Assembly: GCA_963402885.1 (NCBI GenBank)
Contig: OY727099.1
Span: forward strand, 26,369,001-26,433,000
DNA: 64,000 nt
Source: Antedon bifida
Lineage: Eukaryota > Echinodermata > Crinoidea > Comatulida > Antedonidae
Direction of reading: 5' to 3'
Part shown: positions 1 through 15,000 of the stretch, one piece after another
Layout of the letters: each line of letters starts with the position of its first letter
How positions within the stretch are numbered: position 1 is the first letter of the stretch
Made by a program: the position numbers and the translations under genes
Notes under the pieces: generated by a model
Databases searched by the model: none
Told to the model about the DNA's origin: nothing
What the model saw: the letters and a program-made list of their open reading frames with translations, nothing else

Positions 1-156
1 ACACTATCAAACTAGTTTGACAAAAAAAGTGTGACGTGCCCAAATATGGTGGTGATATTCCCAAATATGGTAGTGATGATATGAGATCATCATGTCCATA
101 TGTGGGCACATCACATGTTTTTGTCACATATAGTTTGATAGTGTAGACAGAGCTTT
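1..156 (+). mobile_element. MITE family A, copy 1
   Basis: Short non-autonomous DNA transposon, cut at its left end by the window edge. It shows the family hallmarks: ACACTATCAAACTAGTTTGA at the left, one or more copies of an internal unit GCCCAAATATGGTAGTGATA, a CCATATATGGGCACATC-like inverted partner, and a right end with TTTGATAGTGTAGACAGAGC. The ends are inverted repeats of each other and are followed by TA-rich flanks, as expected of TA- or TWA-targeting elements (Tc1/mariner or PIF/Harbinger). The superfamily is inferred. Nine further copies or fragments are in this window. Confidence 0.85.
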
Positions 157-160
157 AAAG

Positions 161-296
161 ATTGGTTCTCACTTGGAAGCAACACAAGGCCGTAAGCGCA
201 ACGCAAGTGCTTTGACCAATCACAAACAATGGATTGATTCGTCGCCTGTGATTGGTCAAATTACTTGCGTTGCGTGTCCTGTGAGAGAACCAAGCA
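161..296. mobile_element. MITE family B, copy 1
   Basis: A 136-bp element with inverted ends: GGTTCTCACTTGG at the left and CTGTGAGAGAACCAAGC at the right. Internal arms are also inverted: GCAACGCAAG with TTGACCAATCACAA on the left pair with TTGTGATTGGTCAAA-like and CTTGCGTTGCG sequences on the right. Related copies lie at 4875-4996, 11010-11045 and 47410-47455. It has no coding capacity; the small ORF across it is a by-product of the repeat. Confidence 0.7.
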
Positions 297-3200
297 AAGG
301 AACCCATCCCATGCATTTTTCGACGTTCGCTTGTATTTTAGACTACGAGTTCTCAGTTGATCTACATAGAGCGTTTGGGGCTTTAAAAGAGTAAGAACAG
401 CAGATTGATTGGATGACTTGCTAACTAATTCCATATATAATTGATTGATAGAGAGACGAAATAAAAACAATGATGATGGATTACTAAACTTAGTAAATGA
501 GGCCGATGTGATTTTTTAGGCCTAGAACCTAGTTCGACTCAGCAGGCAAAGAGTGAACGTGTTTCTCTAGAAAGGGAGGTTAGTCAGAGGTAGACAGCTA
601 TAGGTCCGTGATGATATCGATGACTAACAGCGTCAATTACAATCCAACTTTATTTAACCATGGAGGGCTAACATTACCTCATGGTTGTTCTTATTCCCTG
701 TGGCACATAAAAAACTAAAATAAAAATATGATTTTAACAATCATAAATATTATATACATAAGTTTCTAGTATGTGTGTCTATTAAACGTAAACAAATAAA
801 ATAAAATACATAAATATTCCAGGCAAAATTTACAAAACTTGTTTTTACTGGAAACATATGACAACATAAGCTACAGTAATCAAGGATATCAAATGATGAG
901 AGAAATATAATTATGTTTTAAAACTACAACTTAAAGACACCCATATTGAAGAGATACTTGTTTGGATCTTTAATATGGGTTCTTTGTAGATTATTTTTGT
1001 GTTTTTTCGTTTCTCAATAAGTGATAGCTCTGATACAAGAGAGAAAGTAACAAGTTAATTTACTATACAACGAAACCTAAAGTAACAAACTCACTGACTG
1101 ACAATGATAATGTCATTTAAGGCAATTGTTCGCGCACATGTTTCAGAAAAACAAAATCAGGTTTAATTAAGAGGCTTAGATGAGAGTCAATTGTTTGTAA
1201 GTTTGGAGTCGAGCTGTTGTTTCCGAGTTATACAATCAGCTAACAACGTCCTTATAATACATACAAATAAAGCTATAGTGTGTTGAACAACATGTATGTT
1301 GATGTATTGTTGACTTGTGGTCTGTAAAAAAACGAAAGGGCTAACAAAAAATGCAAATAACAAAAACATTGGGAATGAGTTATTTAGTCTAATTAAGTAG
1401 GTTCTTGAAATGATCGAAACGTCACTCAATTCTCAACATTTCTTGCGTGTTTAAATAGAATTGGCCTAATTGTCAACATGTTTCTTTCTATGACTCCTTC
1501 CCACTTTGGAGAAAAGTTACAATAACACCATCGAACGAAAGTGCAAATCTAAAATTACCAACAACGAATTTATGGTACTCACGCAAACGAATTAGATTTA
1601 AAATAAGTTTAAGGTGATTTTAGTCTCGTTTCTCGCCTTTTACAAAGTATTTTCAACCATGATGACGTAGTAGACGGAAGTCGAGACGATGAGGTGAATC
1701 GTTGACCAAGAAAATATGAGATTTAATTGTATGAAGTCTAGAATGTGCATGATGAGTACTATGTATAGCGAGATGCCGAAGGGAACATCTCTATAGCCAT
1801 TGCTACGAACTCGTTTTATTGTCAAAATGCATCATTATAATGGCAAACAAATGAAGTTTTAATGCTTTGACTAAGTAAGCAATGGGTTTATTCACTTTAT
1901 CATATAACTGACCATCTGATAGTCTTGATAGTGCGCGCTTATTGAGAGCCTGATGATGACGTCAGTTGGTGGAAATAACGAGTACGTGAGTGTTTCTATT
2001 TTGAGGCAATAATAATGGCGCGGAAAATGAGAGTTCAGCAGGCGAATAGGTTTGTATGCAGACGGTAGATCGTATCAAAATAATGTCTCATCAAAAGTAA
2101 AGTTTCCGCGTTACAAATTGTCGTCTAAACAGGATTCCTTTATATTCTCTATAACAACCTTAAAGTATAATGGTATATTGCTAAATAAGGGTTTATTGAC
2201 GTTTAAAATTATTATTTTTAATAGTGAATTTTTATTTATTTCTTTCTTTATTTATTTATTTATTTCAACAATATTTTACGAGAGTGGTCCATCTAGCCGA
2301 AGCTGATCATTAGGGACCCTCACAAAAATACAACATGACAAGACATAAACATGAAACAATAAAAATAAGTTTTAAGAAGTTTATAAAAACAAAACAAATT
2401 CAAAACAACAAGGTTTGAAAACTACACTTCTTTATTCGTTGAGTCAGTCTTAATATTTTGTTTACACAGCTAACAATAAGTTCACATTATGTATTTTCAC
2501 AAAAGGCCTATAACATGATTATATGTAATCAGTGATGAGCAAGCCTGGCTTTTGTCATTGCTACCGACGTCAACATTAATTTCTCATCTTCATCAGTAAA
2601 GTATTCCGTTTATTAGCCATTAAACACAAGTAGATTATACATAAATACGTGTTATTCTAGTATTGTTGAACCTTGCCGAACAAACGGTTAAAAACTGTCA
2701 ATGGATTCGAGTCAAAGTCTTGTAACTTACGAGTGTACTTTGTACTGAAGTCACCAAGTCGCTGCTACAAAGACATCACAAAGAACCCTCTAAATAAACA
2801 CCCCTCTACACCTCTCTTCACCCCCTCTCCATCCTCCTAATATTTTTCTTTCACTTCCTGCATATTTCGAAAATTGTAGGGCCTATTGTTTTGAAACATC
2901 ATCATCAGTGCTTCTATGAATGGATGACTTTTGGGAGCAGGAACGCTAGTAGACCAAACCCAGTACCGTTTTGATTTTGATCATTCGACAATTTTCCTCT
3001 TGATGAAATATAAAAACAAACAAACAAAATAATTTCTGCATTTTCATCTGTGTTGTATATAGTTAATTTTTTGGTACTTTTAAAAAAATGTATGTTTGTC
3101 TTTTGTTTCCTGTGGCATGGTGTTGTTTCTTTATACTATGAAAAATATTGTAATAAATATTATTATAATCTTTGTTATTGAATCAGACAAGCTGCCAATC

Positions 3201-4874
3201 AAAGATTCAGTAGGTATCATCTTTGTACCTCCATGGTCTTATGAATAAAGACAATTTCGACTCAATAAACTGTTTATGAGGTATATTGATTATTTTAGGT
3301 AGGCCTTGCATGGTGTATTTTAAGCTGTTTTGCTTATAATGATGTCATTGAAAACGTTTCACAGAAGTTCTAGAAATTATAACAACGAAAGGAATAACGC
3401 AAACATTATTTTACACAAAATTATAAAGCTACATATTAAATTGTTACCAACGTAAAAATGCAATAATGTCCCCCCTAAATACAAATTGCACATCAACTCA
3501 ATTTGCCCAGGAATGATTAAAATTATTAAAATAAAATTGAGATGGAATTCCGACCACGGGGGAATGGGCGTAATTGAAAGGGTATCTGAGGGAATGCACA
3601 ATACCCATAAGCCATCTGTTTCGTCAGCGCGTATAGTCAACATCTGTGTACGCGCGGCAGCAGCAGCAGCAGAGACATGATTGTATTATCTCACTGGTTA
3701 CTTTCAATTTATTATTTAATGCATAATGAATGCAATAATGCATTCTGTTACTAAATCAGGCACCCGACCTTGGGAATAATAATTACAAAAAGCTATCTAT
3801 GATGTACTTTAGGCAGCCTGGACTTTCGATTGTGAAGTAGAGGAAGGCCTCTGGTAATTTAGGGGGAGGGTGAGGTGATAGTGGGGTACGGGATGCCTCA
3901 TGAGAGGGGTGAAAGGAATGCATTTGAGTAAAAGATGTAAAAATGATAGTATAGCCCTTTTGTAGCAATGAGAAATGAATTGTCATGGGTTTAAAGAAAT
4001 ATTGCAATATTTGAAATGCTTCGGTATTAACTATTAGTATATTAGTTTTAGTTGAAAATACACGTACCTTCACCGTAATCGAATTTCAGGTTGGTGTTCA
4101 GACAAACAAATAATGTTGCTTTTTAGAGGTGCGATGTTGGTATGAACGAAATTTTAAACAAACCCGTAAAATTACATTGTAAAATAGCCAAGTAGTATAT
4201 CACACGCGTATAAGGCGGAAAACCGCGTAGATTGCCCCACGTAGAATCTGTATCTAAGCGGAACCCGCCCGTCCGCTCCGCGTTGTGTGTAAATGGTCAT
4301 AAGGAATAACATAGATTCTATATTTTTATTACTGCCGCTCGTGTGTGTAAGTTGGCCGTAACGCATTTAAACCGTTTTTTTCCATGGAGTATTTGACAAT
4401 CACATACATAGGTATAGTAACAGCACATGTTGCTTTGCTCATCTATAACATTACGGACATTTTTAATGAAAATTAATGATATGCTAATGAAGAAATGTTT
4501 ACAAATAGCTTTCTATTAAGTGTTTTACACGTTGAATAATATATGTTTTATTTATTAATTCGTTGCGATTTATATATGCATAATTACGGTAATATGGAAT
4601 ATATTATACCACGGAATCTAACAGTGTTATATAAGGACAATTTGAATTGTGTTAATTATTTAGCTAACGATTAAGGATAATGTAAGATTTATGTTATCAA
4701 TTATTTATTTATTATTTACAAGATATGAAACGGATGAGGATATTGAGAATGTCGTTCCATCCGTCTGTTCATATTCTGTCGCGTGAGGGGGCTGTTCATG
4801 TTTTAAAATGCATCAGACATACAGCCAGGTATTATTGTTCATGAGCTGTATACATCGATTTATTTTCAAGTGTA
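297..4874. other. Intergenic, no gene recognised
   Basis: I found no conserved exon, RNA gene or recognisable transposon here on either strand. The ORFs are under 100 codons and look random. Low-complexity tracts include a TTTA-rich run at 2225-2271 and a short GCA microsatellite at 3657-3672. Confidence 0.5.
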
Positions 4875-4996
4875 AAGCAACGCAACCGAATTGACCAATG
4901 ACAAGCGACAGTTCAGATAATCCATCACTTGTGATTGGTAAAATCACTTACGTTGCGCTTACGTCCTTGCGTTGTGTCTTAGTGGGAACCAAGCTT
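4875..4996. mobile_element. MITE family B, copy 2 (inverted relative to copy 1)
   Basis: Contains GCAACGCAACC, TTGACCAATGACAAG, CTTGTGATTGGTAAAATCAC, CTTACGTTGCGC and a right end TTAGTGGGAACCAAGCTT. These match the arms of the element at 161-296. Confidence 0.65.
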
Positions 4997-6024
4997 TAGG
5001 AGTCTTTCCATGAAAATGCCCCATCTTCATTATGATTGTTCGATGATAACTCATACAAAACTTGTAAAGAAAACAAATACACATTTACACCAGACTATGT
5101 CTATTTCATAATAGTCAAAATAAGGATCCCATACAAGTCAATGTATCTTAATAGGAAATACGATTAACGTTAAGTTGATCTATGTAGTCAAGAAATACTA
5201 GAACATTTGTATCTTTCACCCAACATACTTCATTAAAAATTGATTATATATAAAAATATATTAAATATTTCTTATTGTATTTGAATAAACACACAGGTAA
5301 AATAAAAAATGTAATTATTATTAAATAAAAGCGCATAAAGACTAATAATGAACTCTATAAGCTGAATTTATTATAAAATAATATTATTTGTTTATGTGGA
5401 ACAGTACTTCAATACTATATTGTAAGCTAAATTTTAATAATTTGAACATATTTTTAATGAAAATATAAATTAATAAAATGCTGATCAGGTTTTCTGAACT
5501 TAATTTAAACAGGAAAAAATAATGATTTAATATCATGATTACAAAAAAATATATATCAAATATGATAATGATATGTGCTAAAAAAATAAACAAGAATTAG
5601 CACACTAATGAGTGTTAATCCTAATGTTCAGGACAAAATTCAATAAACAATCAAATATTTCAGTTACATAAAAACATTTTGGGGTTTATATAAACAAATA
5701 GAAAACTTTATTTATGCAAGGCCAAGCAAATATGTAATCATACAAAATAAAAAAATTAATCTTTAAGTTTATTATTTTCCTTAAAAAACTATTCAGCATG
5801 TCACCAGGTGGTTTAGAATATCTGTGTGTTTGTGGATTAATATTTAAAAAAAATAAATTAATATATGTAATTTTACTTTCTATGGATTCCGAAATAAAGG
5901 ATTGAATGAATTACACATAATAGTAAAATATGAAATTCTAAGTTTTATTGTCCACTGGACATTTTAATTTATTTTCATAATTTTATCAGATTTAAAAATA
6001 AAATATATTTGAACCCGGCACCTA
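4997..6024. other. Intergenic plus convertase 3' flank
   Basis: Very AT-rich sequence downstream of the convertase stop codon. On the minus strand an AATAAA polyadenylation signal reads at 5944-5949, about 76 bp past the stop, and is the likely 3' end of that mRNA. No gene was recognised in the rest. Confidence 0.5.
5944..5949 (-). promoter_or_regulatory. Candidate poly(A) signal, convertase gene
   Basis: AATAAA on the minus strand about 76 bp after the TAA stop at 6025-6027. Its position suits the 3' end of the convertase transcript. Other AT-rich candidates lie further downstream. Confidence 0.5.
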
Positions 6025-9000
6025 TTATTTTTTATCATTAAAATCTTCAAGCATTCTCTTTAACATCGTCTGCCTCTCTTCTAAGACAACTTCACGTAAT
6101 AACAGTCTAACTTCTTTCGTACTTAGACTGTCTAGAAACTTCTCGTCCAATATCATGTTTCGTTTCGCACCTAGTAGTACACCATCAAACTTGCCCGTGT
6201 CGATCTGATCGCCATCTTTGTTGTGTTTAATATTCGGTGGCATCTTCGCTCCTTTTGCCACGTCATCGATGTCCACAACTATCTCCTCGTCTTTCAGTTG
6301 TTCTGCGTTGTAAATATCAACAACTGTGTTCTGATTGCTTTTTCCTGCGTGTTCGGGGTTTATCGCCGGATTCTTTTCTGACCCTTCTTTAAGCGTATCG
6401 TCGTTGACCTCATATTCCTTGATGCCATAAAACTTCAAGCCGACAGACACCAACACAGCTTTGTGGCGTTTCTTCCGCGGTTGAATGTTCACTTCATCAA
6501 CAACATCTTCAGGTGTCTCGTTATACGTGAATTCTAGCGTCCACATACCTTTTGGATTTTCACCCCAGTTGTGCACGCTCATAAACGGCCAATCTTTGAT
6601 ACCGTTGATGTCACCATCGTACTTGCGAGTTGAGAGGAGCTCGGAAGGAGTACCTGCGGGGGAGTACAACATTATGCTGATGTCGCCGCGACGGGGAGAC
6701 TCAAACGTTATGAACGCTTGGGTGTGCTCGAGCTGAACAATCTGATCACAGTCGTTTACGTCGATGAAAATCGTCTTTTTTTGTCCTTGTTGCACTTCCC
6801 TGAAATGACAACACATAATACAATTAGTTAAAGTTAAGCTTGTATTCACACAATACAAATAATTAAGCTTGTATTCACACAATACAAATAATTAAGCTTG
6901 TATTCACACAATACAAATAATTAAGCTTGTATTCACACAATACAAATAATTAAGCTTGTATTCACACAATACAAATAATTAAGCTTGTGTTCACACAATA
7001 CAAATAAGTAATCTTGTTTTCACACAAAACAAGTAATTCAGTAACTAATCTCTATCATCATCAATACAATTATCACTATCTTCATTGAAATATGTTCATA
7101 TTTTTTGGCAGGCAATGAGAAATGCCAAACCTCCTAGTAATATAATTACTGGGAATTAATGTATTATTAATGCTGAAGATTAGGAAATCTGTGAAAATGA
7201 GAAAAGTTTGTTTTTTCACACAATTTAAAAGTATATTTCATTAATTCATTTGTTATTGTTCTACATAAAAAGTAAAAAATAAATAAAATATCAAGAAAAA
7301 ACCTTGAAAAAAAAGGGCTTTAAGGCTAAGTTTCTAAAAGACATTATAATGTACATGGTAATACAAAAGAATGAAAATAATTAAATAAGTTATTGTGTCT
7401 GTATAGTGTTTTGAGATATATTTATATGTAATACACTATATCAGATTAAATATATAAAATTGTATTAACTATGTTATTAGAATGCTTTCTTTCAGTTTCA
7501 AATTACGAAACAAACTATAAACTACATTAACCAAAGTTTACTAACAAGTTTAATATATGTTAATATATTTTATGAAACATATATAAAAGTTAAAACAGTG
7601 TCCCTGAAAAAAATATCTTTTTACATTTTTTTTGTTGAATATGCCATTTTATTGTTCTTCGGTTTGACCAAAAAATTGGATCGAATAAAAATGTATTTAA
7701 AAAAAAACTGTAATCAAAAGCCAAAATAGTTAAATTGATTAAAAGTCAATAGGTTTTTGGTTGAATTTAACCGTTTATTTGGTCTTTTTTTTTTGGTCTA
7801 CGAAAGAGAATAACTTTATTAAAACTCTAAAATGACCTATTGAAAGTCTTTCTTTATTAACCATAATTTTTCATGTTTTTGGGAAACAATACATCTGTAA
7901 AGAAAGTGAGTCAAGCCATTTTGATTCTTTAGAATGACAATGGTTTGACTTTCTTCAGAGTTTGTTCTATATTATCTTATTATAACCACATTAATATGTT
8001 GCAAAAATAAAAAGAAATGAAATCACAATAAATTGATATTTTAAATTATTAAAATGATTTGCAGAAAGATGTAACATTTAATCCTACAGGCTTTTAAGGT
8101 TAAAAATAATTCCAATTTTAAGCGTGTACTCAATGACAATTAAGATTAATGATACAATAAGTAATGACGACATGATTGACGTGGCCTAAATTAAGAAAAA
8201 AACTTGGACAAGTAAATAAAGCAAGACAGGACAACGCACTTCACTTGATCTTAATCTCACAAAAATGATATCATTATATATTCATAATCACTTTTTGATT
8301 TCATTTTAACATTATTAAAATGTTTAATAGTGATTTTATAAAGTGTGCTCTTAACATGAATTTTGATTGCTTCTGTACATGGCTACTGATCATCACACAA
8401 AAAGCAATGTAACTATACAAAGGCGAACCACCACAGGCAATTGTTGAAATCAATTTATATATTGTGTGTTTACGTTATAAACCACTTGTAATGCAGATTG
8501 TACACTTAGGTTAATGAATTGTATTTAATTGATTTATTTTGCATTCATTTACCAAGAAATTGCATCACGTAATCATATCCATTGATGTGATTACTACGCC
8601 ATGATATTTATAAAAAAAACCTGTTTGTTTAAAAATATATTACTAATAGAATACAGTACATTAAAAAAAATTGATAAAATATGTCCTTGAAAAATGTTTG
8701 TTTTTCTTTGTTTTAGACAAAATTTACATATAATTTACATACAATTATTTAAAAATATTTATCTACTATATTAATTTACCTACTTTTTATATACAATATT
8801 GTAGCCACTAATTACTATTTTAGAATTTTTGTAAAGCAAAATATTTAAAGCTATCTCTGCACTATCAAACTAGTTTGACAAATATGGTAGTGATATGCCC
8901 AAAGATGGTAGCGATATGACATCATCATGTCTATATATATGGACACATCACATTTTATTGTCACATAAAGTTTGATAGTGTAGAAAGATCATTGATAATG

Positions 9001-12000
9001 CAAGCACTGGAAAGCACTCGCTCATCTCAGCATAAAAAAAATCACGTTCATATTTAAGGGGTATTATATATGGTGCTTACAAACGTGCGGTAAAAATCAG
9101 CGCTAAACAATAATGACGATGGTGAATATAAAGATCTCCGCTGGAAGACTATAATCTATTTAGACGATATTGTTTTAATTTATGAAGTAGGGATATCACC
9201 GGAGATAACGGGAATTATAATTCACTAAGCCAAAATCAAAAAACAAATTTGATTTACTTAAAAGCTATTTCGTGGAGTGGTGTAATCTATTGAAAAACCT
9301 TGTAAAGAACTAGGATTAAGAGACCTATTCATTCAATAGATAACGCTCTCACGTCTAATCAAATATATAAACTGTATTATCACGATAAAACTGAATATAT
9401 TAAACGTCTTATTAACAGATGCATTAGCGTTCGTTTTCAAAGTGCAATATCTCCAATGTTCAGACTATCTGCCGTAAAAAAAACTTGATTACAAAATAAA
9501 ATTGTAAATCTAATCAATGCTGAGTGTCAATCATAAGGTAACTTAAATTGTTCTAAATATTACCTAAGTAAGATAGTACAGTGAGTAAGTCTTATCTAGA
9601 GATTTACTTGTTGAGTTTGATACTTAAATTGTTCTAAATATTACCCAAGATAGTACAGTGAGTAAGTCTTATCTAAAGATTTACTTGTTGAGTTTGATAC
9701 TTAAATTGTTCTAAATATTACCCAAGATAGTACAGTGAGTAAGTCTTATCTAAAGATTTACTTGTTGAGTTTGATACTTAAATTGTTCTAAATATTACCC
9801 AAGATAGTACAGTGAGTAAGTCTTATCTAAAGATTTACTTGTTGAGTTTGATACTTAAATTGTTCTAAATATTACCCAAGATAGTACAGTGAGTAAGTTT
9901 TATCTAGAGATTTACTTGTTGAGTTTGATACTTAAATTGTTCTAAATATTACCCAAGATAGTACAGTGAGTAAGTCTTATCTAAAGATTTACTTGTTGAG
10001 TTTGATACTTAAATTGTTCTAAATATTACCCAAGATAGTACAGTGAGTAAGTCTTATCTAAAGATTTACTTGTTGAGTTTGATACTTAAATTGTTCTAAA
10101 TATTACCCAAGATAGTACAGTGAGTAAGTCTTATCTAAAGATTTACTTGTTGAGTTTGATACTTAAATTGTTCTAAATATTACCTAAGTAAGATAGTACA
10201 GTGAGTAAGTCTTATCTAAAGATTTACTTGTTGAGTTTGATACTTAAATTGTTCTAAATATTACCCAAGATAGTACAGTGAGTAAGTCTTATCTAAAGAT
10301 TTACTTGTTGAGTTTGATACTTAAATTGTTCTAAATATTACCCAAGATAGTACAGTGAGTAAGTCTTATCTAAAGATTTACTTGTTGAGTTTGATACTTA
10401 AATTGTTCTAAATATTACCCAAGATAGTACAGTGAGTAAGTCTTATCTAAAGATTTACTTGTTGAGTTTGATACTTAAATTGTTCTAAATATTACCCAAG
10501 ATAGTACAGTGAGTAAGTTTTATCTAGAGATTTACTTGTTGAGTTTGATACTTAAATTGTAGTCTAAATATTACCCAAGATAGTACAGTGAGTAAGTCTT
10601 ATCTAAAGATTTACTTGTTGAGTTTGATACTTAAATTGTTCTAAATATTACCCAAGATAGTACAGTGAGTAAGTCTTATCTAGAGATTTACTTGTTGAGT
10701 TTGATACTTAAATTGTTCTAAATATTACCCAAGATAGTACAGTGAGTAAGTCTTATCTAAAGATTTACTTGTTGAGTTTGATACTTAAATTGTTCTAAAT
10801 ATTACCCAAGATAGTACAGTGAGTAAGTTTTATCTAGAGATTTACTTGTTGAGTTTGATACTTAAAAACCTCTCATCTTAAAAAGCATTTAAATGTTTAC
10901 AGAAAACCGGGCATTTAATTCATTTGTTGAACAGTTTTATTTTTTTGTTCTAGATGAGGACCTCTCTTGGAATCAAGCTAAAGCTAAAAAATGGGCATTT
11001 TGGAATATTTAAGCCTGGTTCCCACTTGGACGCAACGATATATGCAAAAAAAAAAAAGTCAAAATCATTAAACTAATGTAATGATCCTCTTTGAAGGTTT
11101 TTTCCCAAAACTTATTTTATGATTTATATTTTTCAATATATATCTGAAAAAACTCGAATGAAGGTTTTCAAATTTAGAAGGATTAAAGAAAGAAACTGCA
11201 AGAAGGCCCTCCAGCTTCTAGTATCATTCAAACTAATATAGGTGTTATAATAACATCAACGATGATTACTCCTGTAAAAGTATCATTACATGTGACTCCT
11301 TTGACAGCAATTTACTATATAATAATGAGTCATAAATGTTGTTAACCCTCATAACCAAGGCATATGATATCTAGGTTAAATCCCAAGTCAGGTGTATCGC
11401 GATGATTGCTAACAAACGATCATTTTAAAAATTGCTTTGACGTTGATTATAAGTTGCTGATATGACGAGACAAAAAAATGATGATTACTTGATTAGGAGC
11501 TACGCACATATTGTCGTCGTCGGGGTATAATCCCAGAAAACTACCTTGTATAAAAGATGTAGCCTGGGGCGTTATTCACGCGTTAAGTCACTCTAATCAC
11601 CTGTTAGATATCACAGGTAAAACTGTAATTAATCTGATATAAATTACTTAAATCTTGAAAACGTGCTTTATTTTTTTTTGCCTTTAAAGTTCTGTTTGTG
11701 AATATAATAATATTTTAGTTTTTCTGTGAATTGTCAAGGTTATATATTTTATCAAGATTTAAACCATTAATATAAAGAAAGTTAAGAAATGAAGAAATGG
11801 AGAATTGTAACCAGGTTGCTTGCAGCTAAACCCACCTTACAAATTTCAAACTGTCACATCTCAGAGGTCCCAACTAGGAAAAAAATAAAATATCGGGAAG
11901 GAGGCTTTTCAAAAGTGTTACCAAATCAGAGGTGGACCTATACTTGTTTTAAAAATACCTCCAAACACAGAGGGCTTATTTTGTTAACTAAAGGTGTAAA

Positions 12001-15000
12001 ATGCGCCGTCGTGTTTAGCAGTCTAGTAGTTGAGCCAAGATGTATTTTTAAACTCCAAAACAATAGGGAGAAATTAAACCTTCAGCAGAAGGTAGGAAAT
12101 CTTGTAAAAACTAAATCAAAACCTTGTGGTCATTTTAAATTACTCATTATTTATCAACTTTCCAAATATATTCTCACAAAACTTGTATTAATAATTTCAT
12201 TAATTTTTAAATCTTGCAAAGAAAACGTAACATAATAGTACAATTTCAAAGTGTTGTAGAATATCTAAATTTGTATTGCAAACTACAATAATAGGTGCTG
12301 AGATGAGGGCTGTCTTCCACAGCATTGGACTGTATACAGCTTTGCATGTCTTCTTCCATGATTCTTGAAATGTGCCTTGTCTACTAGATGTTATTTCAAA
12401 TCTAGAGTACCATTTCATTATTGCAATTGACAAAAATTACAAAAAAGATGTAATTTAAAAAATACCAATTTAAGTCATCCATTAATCATATCCAATTTAC
12501 GTAGAAAATACAATTATTACAAAAATCATAGAATATATTATACGCTTGGTTGATCTTGGAATTTTGAATGTCGTTCAACAGTTTTGTTTCATAAAAATTA
12601 TATTTTTTCTTGGGGTAAAAAAACTATTATGAAGTTCCACAGTGTTACTGGTAACTAAAGCTGTAGTATACTCAAGGTGGTGTATGAAATGTACTTGATA
12701 GAGCTTCGCTTGTTCTTGGGTTTAAATTTCTAGTTGTGTATACAGTAGTGTATGTACCTTACAAAGATTGAGAAACAAAATGTATAACCTCACGCAGCAT
12801 GATTCTCTACCTTCTTCATGGGGTCAAAGGTTGAAAACTACCTAAACAGTAGTTACGCAAAATCGTTTTAAGCTCTGTACACACTATCAAACTAGTTTGA
12901 CAAAAAAAGTTTGATGTGGCCAAATATGGTAGTGATATGATGTCATCGTGTCCATATATGGGCACATCAGATAATTTTTCACATAACGTTTGATAGTGTG
13001 GACAGAGCTTTAGTTACTAAAATAGTTGTTCATATATCAACCGAATTCTCAATATTACAATTTAAAAATTAAAATTATGTTTATCTTCATGTTTTTAAAG
13101 CAAGCCTTTTTCAAATATTTCATTGTCATTATTAAGATTATAAAACTTTATCTCCAAACTTTTTTTTCAGTAAGAGGGCTCTGTTTCCAAAATGAAACAT
13201 AAATACTGTTTCCACTGTATAATAGAATTCATAATTGTAAAAAACACTGATCTGTTTCAATTCAATTAAACGGCAAAGATTTGGTGTAATACACGAATAA
13301 ATATACTGTAGTGATTCCACCCTGTCTGTTAATTTACGGTTAAATCAGACGACGGCGCGAATTTGCATTTGCTGTAAGTACGACAAGATTTTCATTTACT
13401 TAAAAGTTGCGGTAATCCTTCGTTAACAATATATATTATTGATTAAATTAGTGTTGCTTCTTTTTCAAACTGATTGAATCACTTTGATTAGACTGTGCTT
13501 ACTTACACTTGAAAACAATTGCCAATGAAAAGATTTTTTATTCCATTTCAAATATCAATCAATCTTGATAGCTTGTTTAATAGCTATTTTTTAATCATGA
13601 TATTTCATTATAGAGATTACATGTTAGTAGTAATAACTATAATGATGAGTTCAACAAGGCCATGTACCAAAGGCTCCTTGTATTAATAACTTAGGATTTA
13701 TTTCGTCTTGCTTGTAATAACACTAAGTACTTGTAACAAAGTATTTGTATTTATATGTGAGAGTCTCAAGTGATAATAAGTGAATTAATAACACTTAAGT
13801 GTTATTAATTTACACGATTTCATTATACGTAATTGTTTTTCAAGTTACTAACATTCTAAACAAACTTCTATTCACTTTTTATATACTGTACACAATGTAG
13901 ATTATTTGTTTAGTTGGGAAATACCTAGATATAAGGACCACTTAAGTGAAATATTTAAATATTTATTGAATTAAGTGAAATAAATGGTATTTAAGAGAAA
14001 TATCTCACTTATGTGTGGTTGGTGTGCAACCTCACAACAACAATACAAATTACATTATATGCATGAGTGTTTGACGAAAAAGGGAAGGGGGGTAAAAGGT
14101 GGAAGGGGCCAGTGGGCTTGGTACAGAGCAGTGTTTATTTCAATAAAATGCAACACTTACAAACAATACTTTTAAAACTGGTGTTTCACAGGGGTGGATA
14201 GGGTCAGTGGGTCTAATATCAGTATACAATGTTTATGTTTAATTGCAATACTTACAGATTATACTGTGTGACTGGTACTTCACAGGTTTCTTGTTCTGGT
14301 ACATTTTCCCATGTCATTGCTAACTTCACCATCTTCCCAGCATCAAGTACACCAAAACCAAAACGGTGATTGAGATGATAGCCGGCACCATTTATATGCC
14401 AACCGCCCTCTACCGGATTTGGTATATGGCTACCGTGAACGATGATGTGTTGAACATCTCTCCACGTTAATGAAGGACTGAAAAGAAGAAGAGTAAAGCT
14501 ATGCCCAAATATGGTAGTGATGTGCCCAAATATGGTATTGATATGCCCAAATATGGTAGTGATATGCCCAAATACGGTAGTGATATGACATCATCATGTC
14601 CATATATGGGCACATCACAAGAAGAGTAAGACAGTTAAGGACACTTATCAGGTAAGGCTTGAGTTTTGATATTGAAAAAAAATAAATTTTAAAAGGTACA
14701 ACATACAAAGAAACTTGTTAAGAAAAAATTAAAAATATAAACAAAATGTGAGAAAACATTGAAGAAATAATCAGAAAAACACTGGTTATCAACATTAAAG
14801 TTAACATAAAATATGTAAAATCATTATTTATTATGAGTAATTGTAACTATGATTTATTTGATCATTCACAGGATTTGCAACAAATCAATCAATATTAATA
14901 ATTAATAATCAGTCAATCTGAAAGTGATTAACTACAATATCTATCACTTTCTGCCCGCAGTAAACAATGCTCTGAATTTAAAAATATAAGTGACTATATT

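Noticed and set aside
173..394. 73-codon ORF on the plus strand
   Set aside because: It overlaps MITE family B and has no codon or domain support.
11789..12235. 148-codon ORF with several Lys/Leu-rich stretches
   Set aside because: It lies in a convertase intron, has no recognisable domain and no conserved copy in the window; probably chance.
14499..14708. ORF ending in repeated HYHIWA-like residues
   Set aside because: It is read from the MITE 21-bp repeat on the minus strand.
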